Source of the DNA: JACQPU01 sp039961715
GTDB lineage: Bacteria; Bacteroidota; Ignavibacteria; UBA10030
NCBI GenBank assembly: GCA_039961715.1
Contig: JABRVW010000069.1
Coordinates: 1 to 13,388, forward strand
Length of the DNA: 13,388 nucleotides
Direction of reading: 5' to 3'
In this document: positions 5,026 to 13,040 of the stretch, in pieces
Position numbering within the stretch: position 1 is the first letter of the stretch
Layout of the letters: each line of letters begins with the position of its first letter
The notes under the pieces: generated by a model
What the model was told of the DNA's origin: nothing
Seen by the model: the letters and a program-made list of their open reading frames with translations, nothing else
Database searches by the model: none
Made by a program: the position numbers and the translations under genes

Positions 5026-6201
5026 GTGGCGCTTGTCAACGAACCCACCGCGGTTGCTGTTTACCTTATTGTTCTGATCGGGATCCTGCACTGGATTGGG
5101 GGGGTGAAGTTCCTTGCTCCGCTGTTCAGGTACCTCCCGCCGGCGATCTGGGTCTATTTCCTCCCGATGCTCTCTTCGAATCTTGGCATCATCCCGCAAT
5201 CCAGTCCGACGTACGATTGGATTCGCACCTATCTCCTTCCCTCGGCTCTCGTGCTCATGCTCCTTGCTGCCAACATCCCGGCGCTTGCGCGCCTGGGCGG
5301 CAAGGCCCTGGCCACGATGTTGATGGGCACTTCGGGGATTGCCGTGGGAGCCATCACGGCGTTCTTCGCGCTTCACTGGTGGCTTCCCCCGGAATCCTGG
5401 CGCGGCTTCGGTGCGTTGACGGGGAGTTGGGTTGGAGGGAGCGCGAACATGATTGCTGTTGCCTCCAGCGTTAACACGCCGGACTCCATGCTTGGCCCGC
5501 TGATCGTCGTGGACACGGTCGTGGGGTACGGATGGATGGGGGTGGTGATTGCGCTGGCGGTCTTTCAGAATCGTCTTGATGCGCACAACAAGGTTGATCG
5601 CAGGCTCATCGATGAGCTGAATGCGCGAATGAAGGAGATTGACCTCGCAGGAAGAAGGCCGATCACCTTTGTCGATGTCACCTTCATGATGGCGATTGCG
5701 TTCGGCGGCGGATATGCAATGCTTCACCTCGGCATGGCGTTTCCCGATGTCGGGGAGGTCCTGAATTCCTACGGGTGGGCGGTGATCCTCTCCACAGTGC
5801 TGGGTGTCGCGCTCTCGTTCACCCCGGCGTCAAAGCTCGAATTCGCCGGAGCCTCCAACATCGGCAGTTACATGTTCTATTTCCTCCTGGCGTCCATCGG
5901 CGCTCGGGCGGATTTCCGGGGGATCCTCGACGCTCCCCTGTTTCTGCTTGCGGGCGTCATCATCATTGCCATCCATGCGTTGTTCCTCATCGCGGCTGGA
6001 CGGCTGTTTCGCTCACCCATGATGCTCATGGCCTCGGCAAGCCAGGCCAACATCGGGGGGCCCGTGACGGCGCCTATTGTGGCAGCGGTGTATCAAAGCT
6101 CGCTGGCGGTTGTGGGCCTTCTGATGGCCGTGCTGGGCGGTGTCCTTGGAACGTTTATCGGATTGTTCGTCGCCCAGACTTGCTACTGGATCGCGGGCTG
6201 A
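5026..6201 (+). CDS. DUF819 family multi-pass membrane protein
   Basis: A 391-residue integral inner-membrane protein starting at GTG 5026. About ten or eleven hydrophobic segments alternate with short loops, and there is one longer charged loop at about 181-212 (QNRLDAHNKVDRRLIDELNA). Two repeated Gly/Ala-rich motifs mark the DUF819 family: GSWVGGSANM (133-142) and ASQANIGGPVTAP (338-350); their similar form in the two halves suggests an internal duplication with inverted repeats, as in many secondary transporters. The function of the family is not established, and transport is likely. The gene follows an NlpC/P60 lipoprotein by four bases, so import of peptidoglycan-derived peptides is a reasonable guess. 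A short hairpin with a T-rich tail overlaps its stop codon. Confidence 0.85.
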   Translation: MALVNEPTAVAVYLIVLIGILHWIGGVKFLAPLFRYLPPAIWVYFLPMLSSNLGIIPQSSPTYDWIRTYLLPSALVLMLLAANIPALARLGGKALATMLMGTSGIAVGAITAFFALHWWLPPESWRGFGALTGSWVGGSANMIAVASSVNTPDSMLGPLIVVDTVVGYGWMGVVIALAVFQNRLDAHNKVDRRLIDELNARMKEIDLAGRRPITFVDVTFMMAIAFGGGYAMLHLGMAFPDVGEVLNSYGWAVILSTVLGVALSFTPASKLEFAGASNIGSYMFYFLLASIGARADFRGILDAPLFLLAGVIIIAIHALFLIAAGRLFRSPMMLMASASQANIGGPVTAPIVAAVYQSSLAVVGLLMAVLGGVLGTFIGLFVAQTCYWIAG

Positions 6202-6214
6202 AACAGCCTTGTTT
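6196..6214 (+). terminator. Possible intrinsic terminator at the end of the DUF819 gene
   Basis: GGCTG (6196-6200) and CAGCC (6204-6208) form a five-pair stem with an AAA loop, followed by TTGTTT. The stem includes the stop codon. An alternative fold pairs TGAAAC with GTTTCA (6199-6216). The stem is short, so termination may be partial. Confidence 0.35.
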
Positions 6215-6234
6215 CACAGGAAAGTCGGCGCTGA

Positions 6235-6265
6235 TTGACTTCCATCATTGCTTCTTGTATCTTGG
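6235..6265 (+). promoter_or_regulatory. Candidate promoter for the response regulator-kinase pair
   Basis: TTGACT (6235-6240) is followed after 17 bases by TATCTT (6258-6263); in the Bacteroidota form it is TTG-N20-TATCTTGG, one base away from TAnnTTTG. Transcription would begin near 6270, about 21 bases before the ATG at 6291. Confidence 0.5.
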
Positions 6266-6290
6266 TCAACGAGCGGTGTGAGAAGAACGC

Positions 6291-6665
6291 ATGAGCGAAA
6301 GCAAACAAATCCTCATTGTTGATGACGAACCGGTGTGGCTGAAGGTTCTGGGACAGCTCCTTCAGACGAAGGGGTACGTCGTCAAGGAGGCTTTGAGCGG
6401 AGCAGACGCGCTCTCCACGCTCCAGAATTACGAGCCGGATCTTATTCTTCTGGACGTGCGCATGCCCGACATGAACGGGTTCGATCTTCTCGAACACATC
6501 AAGAGGCTTCCCAGGCTTGCAAGCAAGCCGGTGGTGTTTGTCTCGGCCATGGATGATTTTCATGCAAAGAAGGTCGCCCGCGAACTCGGTGCCGCCGATT
6601 ACATCCTGAAACCGATCGATGAGCGGGAAGTCAACGATGTCCTCGCCAAGTACCTTCCGAAGTAA
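6291..6665 (+). CDS. CheY-like single-domain response regulator
   Basis: A 124-residue stand-alone receiver domain with all the usual residues: acidic pair Asp11-Asp12 (ILIVDDEP), phospho-acceptor Asp55 (ILLDVRMPDMNG), Ser85 in the Thr/Ser switch position (VFVSAMDD) and Lys107 (ILKPID). It contains no DNA-binding or enzymatic output domain, so it should act by protein contact or as an intermediate in a phosphorelay. The gene lies 26 bases upstream of a hybrid histidine kinase on the same strand, which is the obvious candidate partner. A purine-rich AGAAG precedes the ATG at weak ribosome-site distance. Compared with the receiver encoded at 97-480, this one is fully canonical. Confidence 0.92.
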   Translation: MSESKQILIVDDEPVWLKVLGQLLQTKGYVVKEALSGADALSTLQNYEPDLILLDVRMPDMNGFDLLEHIKRLPRLASKPVVFVSAMDDFHAKKVARELGAADYILKPIDEREVNDVLAKYLPK

Positions 6666-6691
6666 CCTTCCGTCCCTGTTCCGGGGCGTCC

Positions 6692-8914
6692 ATGAACCTC
6701 TTTCGTAACATCCGCAAATTCCGCGCGACGCTCGGTCCCGTTGAACAGGCACAGATTGTCGCCTCGACGGCGGTCGTGGTTGCGATGGTCACCATCGTGC
6801 TTGTGCGCGTCTTCACAGGATACAAGCTCGGATGGTATGATTTCGTCAGTGTCATCACCGTCGGCATCTTCGGCTTCCTCATCGTGTACTTCACGCTCAA
6901 CTACGGACGTCTGCTCGAGGAACAGAAGCAGGAGGTCATTGCGTTGAACGCCATTGCCGAGGCGGTGAATCGGGCCGTCGAAATCGGATACCTCCTTCAG
7001 AACGCGCTGCAGGAGGTTCGCAACGTTCTCCAGGTGGAATTCGGATGGGTGTATCATGTGGAGGAACGAAGGCTGGTTCTGAAAGCTTCCCGGGGAGTGG
7101 CTGAAGAGAATCTGGCAATCATTCCGCCGGGAGCGTCAATTGACGATCCTTCGCTGGCGTGGATCCGGTCGGCGAGGGTGGTGCGTCATCCCGGGACAGG
7201 GAAGGCCGCCGCAGAATGGACGTACGGGAGCATCCGGGCCTGGGCATCGGTGCCGGTCATGATGAAGGATACGTTTTCGGGTCTGATTATTGTCGCGAGC
7301 CGCGACCGGCTGGCGTTCAGGGACAAACAGCTCGACCTGATGGCGGCGTTTGCAAACCAGATTGGCGTCGCTCTGGAGAACGCTGCACTCTTCGAACGTT
7401 TGCGACGTTCAGAGGAGAGGTACATGGACCTCTTCGAACACTCGCCGGATATGTACCATATTGTCAACAGCAACGGCATTATTGTCAGCTGTAATCAAAC
7501 CGAAGCGGAAAGGCTTGGATACCGGAAAGATGACCTCATGGGTCAGCCCGTGTTCAAGCTCTATCCGCCTGATTATCATGACGAGGTGAGGAGGCAGTTG
7601 GAGAAAGTGTTCGAGCGCGGCGAGGAAGTGACGGGCGTGGAGGAGCAGATCATGGACAGCCGCGGGGAGCTCATCGACGTGAGCGTGAGCACGTCAATCA
7701 TTTACGATGAACACCGCCGGCCGGCGTTTATGAGAGCCGTGGCGCGTGACATTACGGAAAAAAAGAAGCTCGAGGCGAAAATCCTTCATGCGCAGAGGAT
7801 TGACAGCATCGGCAATCTGGCGGGCGGCATCTCGCACGATTTCAACAATATTCTGACGTCGATTCTGGGTTCCACGGCGATCATGAAGCGGAAGATGAAG
7901 AAGGGGGATCCATGGTACCGCTTTGTGGACATTATCGAAACCGCGGCGCGCCGGGGGGCCGCGCTCACACGCCAGCTGTTGACCTTTGCCCGCAAAGGCA
8001 CCGTGCAATTCAAGCCCGTGATCGCAAACGAGATCGTGGAGGAGACGCTCAACCTGTTTGAACGGAGCATTGACAAGACGTTGACGCTGAAGAAGGACCT
8101 CGACGATGAGCTGATGGTGATCAACGGCGATGATGGACAGATCCAGCAGGCAATCCTGAATCTCCTGATCAACGCGAGGGATGCGATGCCGGAGGGCGGA
8201 GAGATCACCGTACGGACGAGGCGTGAGGGATTCTCGAGCGGTCCTCCGAACGTCATCGGAGAGCAAAAAACAGGGGAATTTGTGGGCATCACCGTGAAGG
8301 ACGAGGGTGTGGGCATGGACCGTCACACGCGTCAACACATTTTTGAGCCCTTCTTTACAACGAAAGACCAGGGAAAGGGAACAGGCCTGGGGTTATCGGT
8401 GGTGTACGGCGTTGTGAATTCCCATGAAGGATTCATCACGGTGAACAGCGAGCCGGGGCGCGGATCGGAGTTCACGCTGTTCTTTCCGCTCATGCTGGAG
8501 AGCGGCGCCGTCAGGCGTCGCGAACGCCAGCCGCGGTTATCGCGGGGACGCGAGAGCGTGCTCGTGGTGGATGATGAGGAGCATGTCGGGGAGGTCATTG
8601 GAGGGATGTTGAAGAACCTCGGTTACCGTGTCTCGATTGCGCGGAGCGGCCAGGAAGCCATCTCCCTGCTTGAGGCGCGCAAGCGATTCGACGCGGTGGT
8701 GCTCGACATGAACATGCCCGAGATGGGAGGACGGGAAACGTTCTATCGTCTCAAGGAACTGAATCCCGATCTGCGCGTGGTGATCTCCACGGGGTACTCG
8801 AACACGACCATCGATGGCACGCCCTTGCGGGATGCAATCGACGGCTTTTTGCAGAAACCGTACCAGCTCGAAGAGTTATCGAAGACCATGCGAGAGGTGC
8901 TGACGCGCCGCTAG
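6692..8914 (+). CDS. Membrane hybrid histidine kinase (GAF-PAS-HisKA-HATPase-REC)
   Basis: A 740-residue sensor kinase. Two hydrophobic helices (about 21-41 and 50-69) anchor it with almost no periplasmic loop, so sensing is likely in the cytoplasm or membrane. A GAF domain (about 85-232) and a PAS domain (about 240-355, closing with VARDITEKKKLE) follow. The HisKA dimerisation domain carries the phospho-acceptor His382 in GGISHDFNNILT. The ATPase domain has the N box (Asn490, Asn494 in ILNLLINARDAM), G1 DEGVGM (537-542), F box EPFFTTK and G2 GTGLGL (563-568). A C-terminal receiver (about 622-738) has Asp627-Asp628, acceptor Asp672, Thr700 and Lys722. It should autophosphorylate at His382, pass the phosphate to Asp672, or act on the stand-alone regulator 26 bases upstream. 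No histidine phosphotransfer protein or DNA-binding output is nearby. Ligand unknown. Confidence 0.92.
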   Translation: MNLFRNIRKFRATLGPVEQAQIVASTAVVVAMVTIVLVRVFTGYKLGWYDFVSVITVGIFGFLIVYFTLNYGRLLEEQKQEVIALNAIAEAVNRAVEIGYLLQNALQEVRNVLQVEFGWVYHVEERRLVLKASRGVAEENLAIIPPGASIDDPSLAWIRSARVVRHPGTGKAAAEWTYGSIRAWASVPVMMKDTFSGLIIVASRDRLAFRDKQLDLMAAFANQIGVALENAALFERLRRSEERYMDLFEHSPDMYHIVNSNGIIVSCNQTEAERLGYRKDDLMGQPVFKLYPPDYHDEVRRQLEKVFERGEEVTGVEEQIMDSRGELIDVSVSTSIIYDEHRRPAFMRAVARDITEKKKLEAKILHAQRIDSIGNLAGGISHDFNNILTSILGSTAIMKRKMKKGDPWYRFVDIIETAARRGAALTRQLLTFARKGTVQFKPVIANEIVEETLNLFERSIDKTLTLKKDLDDELMVINGDDGQIQQAILNLLINARDAMPEGGEITVRTRREGFSSGPPNVIGEQKTGEFVGITVKDEGVGMDRHTRQHIFEPFFTTKDQGKGTGLGLSVVYGVVNSHEGFITVNSEPGRGSEFTLFFPLMLESGAVRRRERQPRLSRGRESVLVVDDEEHVGEVIGGMLKNLGYRVSIARSGQEAISLLEARKRFDAVVLDMNMPEMGGRETFYRLKELNPDLRVVISTGYSNTTIDGTPLRDAIDGFLQKPYQLEELSKTMREVLTRR

Positions 8915-8923
8915 TTCCCCGCC

Positions 8924-8952
8924 TTGCAACTCCCCCAAATAATCGGTACCAT
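8924..8952 (+). promoter_or_regulatory. Weak candidate promoter for the rodZ-like/ligA group
   Basis: TTGCAA (8924-8929) and TACCAT (8947-8952) are 17 bases apart, each matching four of six consensus bases, with the TTG-N20-TA geometry found at other start regions here. Transcription would start near 8959, about 24 bases before the ATG at 8983. No terminator is visible after the kinase gene, so read-through is also possible. Confidence 0.3.
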
Positions 8953-8982
8953 ACCTCGTTCGTCGTTCCCTCACAAGGTCTC

Positions 8983-9780
8983 ATGAAGACGTTTGAATCA
9001 TTCGGCGCCGACCTGAAAAGGCATAGGAGCGAGAAAAACATCTCGCTGATGGACATCTCCGCATCCACGCGCATCAATCTGAAATTCCTCGAAGCGCTTG
9101 AGACCGGCAATTTCTCCATCCTTCCCCAAACCTACGTTCGGGCCTTCTTGCGCGAATATGCGGATGCCGTCGGGATGAATCCCGACAGCGTCTTGAAAAC
9201 CTATGACGAGATCCTCCACCAAAGGCAGGGAGGGGAGCAGAAATCGGCGCCTCAGAAGATTCAGCCGGTGACCAGCAAGACCCCCGACCCCGGGCCGCTT
9301 GCCTCAGTTGCGGCGTTTGCCCGTCAGAATGCTCTTTTTGTATCCTTTGTCCTGCTTGTCGCAGTCTTTGTCGTCTATTTGTTCCGGCAGACTTCGGATG
9401 CCACCAGGGCCACAACGATCGCAGAAACGCCGTTCGACCGCGTGGTGGAGGAAAACGCAGCGGCGTTGACGCAACGAGATACTGCCGTTGTTCTTCCTGC
9501 CGTCACGAACCCCGCCGCCGTGGACAGCCTCTCTCTGGTCATGACCACGACCGACTCGGTGTGGATGACCATCACGCTGGATGATGGACCAACACGGGAA
9601 TATCTCTTTGGTCCCAACCGTCGAGGACGATGGACCGCGAGAGAATCGTTTACGCTCACCATGGGCAACGCCGGGGGAGCGACATTTGCGCTCAACGGAA
9701 AGTCCCTTGGGACCCTCGGCAGACCGGGGGCGGTTGTTCGCAACGTCCGGATTTCGGCCGAAACCCTTTCTTCACCCTGA
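8983..9780 (+). CDS. RodZ-like membrane HTH protein (HTH_25, DUF4115)
   Basis: A 265-residue bitopic protein. Residues about 1-75 are a RodZ-type helix-turn-helix (HTH_25): FGADLKRHRSEKNISLMDIS and LEALETGNFSILPQTYVRAF are the characteristic segments. A Pro/Gln-rich linker (about 80-106) leads to one transmembrane helix (about 117-134) and a Thr/Ala-rich stretch. Residues about 182-262 form a DUF4115 beta domain, which would be outside the inner membrane. RodZ proteins link the MreB cytoskeleton to the cell-wall elongation machinery. In this family the HTH usually binds MreB rather than DNA. No mreB or other rod-shape gene lies in the window, so a role in cell shape is inferred from architecture only. 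The ligA start follows the stop by 12 bases. Confidence 0.82.
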   Translation: MKTFESFGADLKRHRSEKNISLMDISASTRINLKFLEALETGNFSILPQTYVRAFLREYADAVGMNPDSVLKTYDEILHQRQGGEQKSAPQKIQPVTSKTPDPGPLASVAAFARQNALFVSFVLLVAVFVVYLFRQTSDATRATTIAETPFDRVVEENAAALTQRDTAVVLPAVTNPAAVDSLSLVMTTTDSVWMTITLDDGPTREYLFGPNRRGRWTARESFTLTMGNAGGATFALNGKSLGTLGRPGAVVRNVRISAETLSSP

Positions 9781-9792
9781 CGGACTGCAGCC

Positions 9793-11826
9793 GTGGGTGC
9801 GTCCGTGAAGAGCCGTCAGGAATCTGTGGTTGCGAGGATTGAACAGCTTCGGAAAGAGATTCGCGAACACGATGAACGGTACTATGTACAGGCCCACCCG
9901 ACGATTTCCGACGAAAAATACGACCGGCTGCTCCGGGAATTGGCCAGGCTGGAAGAGGAGTTTCCGCAGTTCAGAACACCCGACAGTCCGACCCAGCGCG
10001 TTGGCGGAAAGGTTACGAAGGAGTTTCCGACCGTGGTTCACGAGGTTCCGATGCTCAGCCTCGCGAACACCTACAACGAAGACGAAGTTCGTGATTTTGA
10101 CAGGCGCATCCGCTCCGCCCTTGGTCGTTCGTACCGCTATGTGTGCGAGTTGAAGGTGGATGGGGTCGCAGTGAGCCTCCGATACCGGGACGGTGTTCTG
10201 GTGAGGGGAGCTACGCGGGGAGACGGTACGCAGGGCGACGACATCACCGTGAACATCCGGACCATCCGTTCGGTGCCCCTGCGGCTCAGGCCGACGCGCA
10301 ACGGAATTCAGGATGCAGAGGTCCGCGGCGAGGTGTTCATGACGCGGGAGGATTTTCTCCGCATGAACAGGGAGCGGGAAGCGGCCGGAGAACGGACGTT
10401 TGTCAATCCCCGCAATTCGGCCGCCGGAACGCTCAAGTTGCAGGATTCGGCCCTTGTGGCGAAGCGCCCTTTGCAGTTCCTCGCGTATTACCTGAGAGCC
10501 GAGGGAAAGGCGCTGAAAAGTCACTATGAAAACCTGGGGATTCTGAGGGACCTGGGGTTCCGTGTGAGCGAGCACACACGGCTTTGCATGAATGTTGATG
10601 AAGTTGTGCAGTATTGGAAGGAATGGGAATCGAGGCGCGAGGAACTTCCGTACGATATTGACGGCGTCGTCGTCAAGGTCGATGCAATCGCCCAGCAGGA
10701 AGAGCTTGGAGCGATTGCGAAGAGCCCGCGCTGGGCCATCGCCTTCAAGTTTGCCGCCCGGAAGCAGGAAACCATGCTCCGCTCGATCCTTCTGCAGGTG
10801 GGACGCGTTGGCACGGTGACGCCCGTTGCGGATCTCGAACCGGTGTTTGTGGGAGGATCAACGGTCTCACGGGCGACCCTGCACAACGAGGATTACATTC
10901 GCGAGCTGGACATCCGCCCGGGCGATGTGGTTGTTGTGGAAAAGGGCGGAGATGTCATTCCGAAAGTGAGCGGCGTCGTTCTGGAGAAACGGAAGCCGGG
11001 CACCAGGCCGTTCACGATGCCGACCGTGTGCCCCGAGTGCGGATCAAGGATCTTTCGCCCGGCAGACGAGGCGAATTTCTATTGCGTGAATACGGAATGC
11101 CCCGCGCAGGTAAGGGCACGTATTGAGCATTTTGCTCAACGGGGGGCTATGGATATCGAAGGGCTCGGTGAGGCGGTGGTGGACCAGTTGGTGGAGAGGG
11201 GATTCCTGAAGAACTATGCCGATCTATACAGCCTCCATCGGCATGCAAGAGAACTGGAGAAGCTTGAGCGATGGGGGAAGAAAAGCGTGGCGAATCTGCT
11301 GGAGGGCATTGAGCAGAGCAAACAGCGTCCTTTCTCGAGAGTGTTGTTTGCCCTGGGGATTCGTCATGTCGGAGCAGGCGTGGCCCAGTTGCTGGCAAGA
11401 AATCTCCGGTCAATGGACGCGTTGCTGGGGGCAACCCCCGAGGACCTGCAGAGCATTCAGGGGATTGGCCCGCAAATCGCGGAAAGCGTAGTGAGATTTG
11501 CAGCCGACCGCCACAACAGGGCGATGATCGAAAGGTTGCGGAAGGCTGGTCTGAAGTTCGAGGAGAAGGCGTCTCCTGCGGGGTTGCCGGGATTGTCGGG
11601 GAAGACCTTTGTGCTCACGGGAACACTGGACAGCCTGTCGCGGGGAGAAGCGAAGGAGCGGATTGAGGAGCGCGGGGGGCATGTTGCTTCGAGCGTGAGC
11701 AAAAACACGGATTACGTTGTCGTGGGACGGGAGCCCGGGTCGAAGCTTGAGCGTGCCAGAACCCTGGGCGTGACGGTGTTGACGGAATCTGAATTTCTTG
11801 CATTGATCAACAATTCATCACAATAA
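9793..11826 (+). CDS. ligA: NAD-dependent DNA ligase LigA
   Basis: A 677-residue NAD-dependent DNA ligase, the normal size for the bacterial enzyme that seals nicks in replication and repair using NAD+. Domains in order: Ia (about 10-70, including EIREHDERYYV for NMN binding); adenylation domain with active-site Lys121 in KVDG and downstream motifs ATRGDGTQGDD, NPRNSAAGTLK and DIDGVVVK; OB fold (about 325-405); a four-cysteine zinc finger (Cys413, Cys416, Cys431, Cys436); helix-hairpin-helix repeats (about 450-575, with GIRHVGAGVA and IQGIGPQIAES); and a C-terminal BRCT domain (about 598-677). All key residues are present. Start is GTG 9793 or GTG 9805; neither has a strong ribosome site and the difference is four residues. 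It is likely co-transcribed with its neighbours. Confidence 0.97.
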   Translation: MGASVKSRQESVVARIEQLRKEIREHDERYYVQAHPTISDEKYDRLLRELARLEEEFPQFRTPDSPTQRVGGKVTKEFPTVVHEVPMLSLANTYNEDEVRDFDRRIRSALGRSYRYVCELKVDGVAVSLRYRDGVLVRGATRGDGTQGDDITVNIRTIRSVPLRLRPTRNGIQDAEVRGEVFMTREDFLRMNREREAAGERTFVNPRNSAAGTLKLQDSALVAKRPLQFLAYYLRAEGKALKSHYENLGILRDLGFRVSEHTRLCMNVDEVVQYWKEWESRREELPYDIDGVVVKVDAIAQQEELGAIAKSPRWAIAFKFAARKQETMLRSILLQVGRVGTVTPVADLEPVFVGGSTVSRATLHNEDYIRELDIRPGDVVVVEKGGDVIPKVSGVVLEKRKPGTRPFTMPTVCPECGSRIFRPADEANFYCVNTECPAQVRARIEHFAQRGAMDIEGLGEAVVDQLVERGFLKNYADLYSLHRHARELEKLERWGKKSVANLLEGIEQSKQRPFSRVLFALGIRHVGAGVAQLLARNLRSMDALLGATPEDLQSIQGIGPQIAESVVRFAADRHNRAMIERLRKAGLKFEEKASPAGLPGLSGKTFVLTGTLDSLSRGEAKERIEERGGHVASSVSKNTDYVVVGREPGSKLERARTLGVTVLTESEFLALINNSSQ

Positions 11827-11837
11827 AGGGGAATAGA

Positions 11838-12482
11838 ATGAAAACCACTCTGTCTCGGATCGTTCTTTTCGGCCTTCTGATGGCGTTTGTCATCCCGGCA
11901 ACCGCTCAGATGCGATCGAACAAGTTCGGCGTGGGACCCTCCGCATCGTACTATCTCCTTCAGGTGGACTATGGATCGGGAGATCCATCCCTGGGAGGGG
12001 GCGTGGATCTGAGTTACTCGATCATTGAGTACATGAGCATCCGGGCTTCCATGGGGTTCGGCTACCTTGCTGCGAAGAACAGCCTTGGAGGCGCGTCGTT
12101 GAACACGGTGCTTGTGCACGGGAACCTCTATCTCGCGGCCGACTTCATGCCGCATGGTACGGTCAATCCTTTTGTGTTTGTCGGCGGGACCGGAATGTAC
12201 ATCGACCCTCGAACGGGAGCCGGAGACGCGCTCACCGGATCGGAAACGACCCAGTTGAAGGGGAGCGTGGTCGGTGGGGTCGGAGTGGATTTCTTTGTGA
12301 GCGAGTTCTTGTCTTTCACCGTCGCGGGAGAGATGGCGCTCCCGATCACTGACCGGCTTGACGGCATTGCGACCGGTGAGAAGGATTCGTTCCAGCGCAT
12401 TTCGCTGGGCATACGATACTACTTCTTCGATCAGGATTTCATTACGCGCATGTTGAAGGCTCTCGAGGAGCGCTACAAGTAA
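11838..12482 (+). CDS. Small outer-membrane beta-barrel protein
   Basis: A 214-residue exported protein. A signal peptide (about 1-23, MKTTLSRIVLFGLLMAFVIP then ATA before Gln24) is preceded by the good ribosome site AAAGGGGAA. The mature part of about 190 residues is rich in alternating hydrophobic and Gly/aromatic segments (GVGPSASYYLLQVDYG, VDLSYSIIEYMSIRASMGFG, NPFVFVGGTGMYI, VVGGVGVDFFVSEFLSFTVA, RISLGIRYYFF), the pattern of an eight-strand outer-membrane barrel. After the last strand a charged helix (FITRMLKALEERYK) replaces the usual terminal aromatic residue, which is odd for a BAM substrate. It follows ligA by 11 bases and precedes a GT9-like gene by three, so it shares an operon with envelope-related genes. 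No specific function is assigned. Confidence 0.75.
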   Translation: MKTTLSRIVLFGLLMAFVIPATAQMRSNKFGVGPSASYYLLQVDYGSGDPSLGGGVDLSYSIIEYMSIRASMGFGYLAAKNSLGGASLNTVLVHGNLYLAADFMPHGTVNPFVFVGGTGMYIDPRTGAGDALTGSETTQLKGSVVGGVGVDFFVSEFLSFTVAGEMALPITDRLDGIATGEKDSFQRISLGIRYYFFDQDFITRMLKALEERYK

Positions 12483-12485
12483 TTC

Positions 12486-13028
12486 ATGTTCAGGGACGTT
12501 CGGCTCAGGATCGGGCTTCTGTACAGCCGGATTCATTTTCGCAAGGTTGGGGATCCGGTGATTCGCTTTACCGAGGCGGTCTCCCGCGCACGGCGAGCGC
12601 TTGTGATCCTTCCAGAGGGGACCCGTGACATCACCTCGGTCCAGTGGATTGTCCGCAACCTTGCGGAGCGGTTCTCGGAAGGATCGGTGACGGTCCTTGC
12701 GCGGAATGAGCAGGCGTCGTGGCTGAGGATCGAGAACGGGAACGTGGTTGTCCTCCCGTATTCGCAGGATGACGTCAGTACATGGTTCGTCCCCCGACGG
12801 GAGTTGATTGGAAAGGTGAAAAGGAGTACATTCGACATAGCGTTCGATCTGAACGTGACGTTCACGCTTGTCGGCGCGTTCCTCTGCCGCGAATCAAAAG
12901 CTCCGCTCAGGGTCAGTTTCGCGAAGTCGTTTGCGGATGAGTTCTTCAATTTTCAGGTGCAGACTCGATCCCCCGGCAGCCTCGCCGTCGCGTACAGAAA
13001 CCTGGTACGTTGTCTGGAAATGTTCTGA
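12486..13028 (+). CDS. Short GT9 (heptosyltransferase)-like protein, N-terminal half only
   Basis: A 180-residue protein of uncertain role. Residues about 36-165 resemble the N-terminal Rossmann half of glycosyltransferase family 9 (ADP-heptose:LPS heptosyltransferase): ALVILPEGTRDITSVQWIVR, the following strand SVTVLARNE, NVVVLPYSQDD, and the segment FDIAFDLNVTFTLVGAFLC with a polar/hydrophobic pattern typical of this family. GT9 enzymes are about 340 residues, with a second nucleotide-sugar-binding half; that half is missing and the frame ends cleanly at TGA 13026-13028 before the next gene. It may be a degenerate enzyme, a structural or partner-dependent form, or a different family. No signal peptide or membrane helix is seen. 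Start is the ATG three bases after the barrel-protein stop. Confidence 0.5.
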   Translation: MFRDVRLRIGLLYSRIHFRKVGDPVIRFTEAVSRARRALVILPEGTRDITSVQWIVRNLAERFSEGSVTVLARNEQASWLRIENGNVVVLPYSQDDVSTWFVPRRELIGKVKRSTFDIAFDLNVTFTLVGAFLCRESKAPLRVSFAKSFADEFFNFQVQTRSPGSLAVAYRNLVRCLEMF

Positions 13029-13040
13029 GCCCCGATCTTC

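Noticed and set aside
4915..5727. Long minus-strand frame opposite the DUF819 gene
   Set aside because: Antisense to a clear membrane protein; His/Arg/Glu-rich composition typical of the reverse strand of GC-rich hydrophobic codons.
9772..10575. Minus-strand 267-residue frame opposite ligA
   Set aside because: Antisense to a certain ligA with full conserved motifs; no domain seen.
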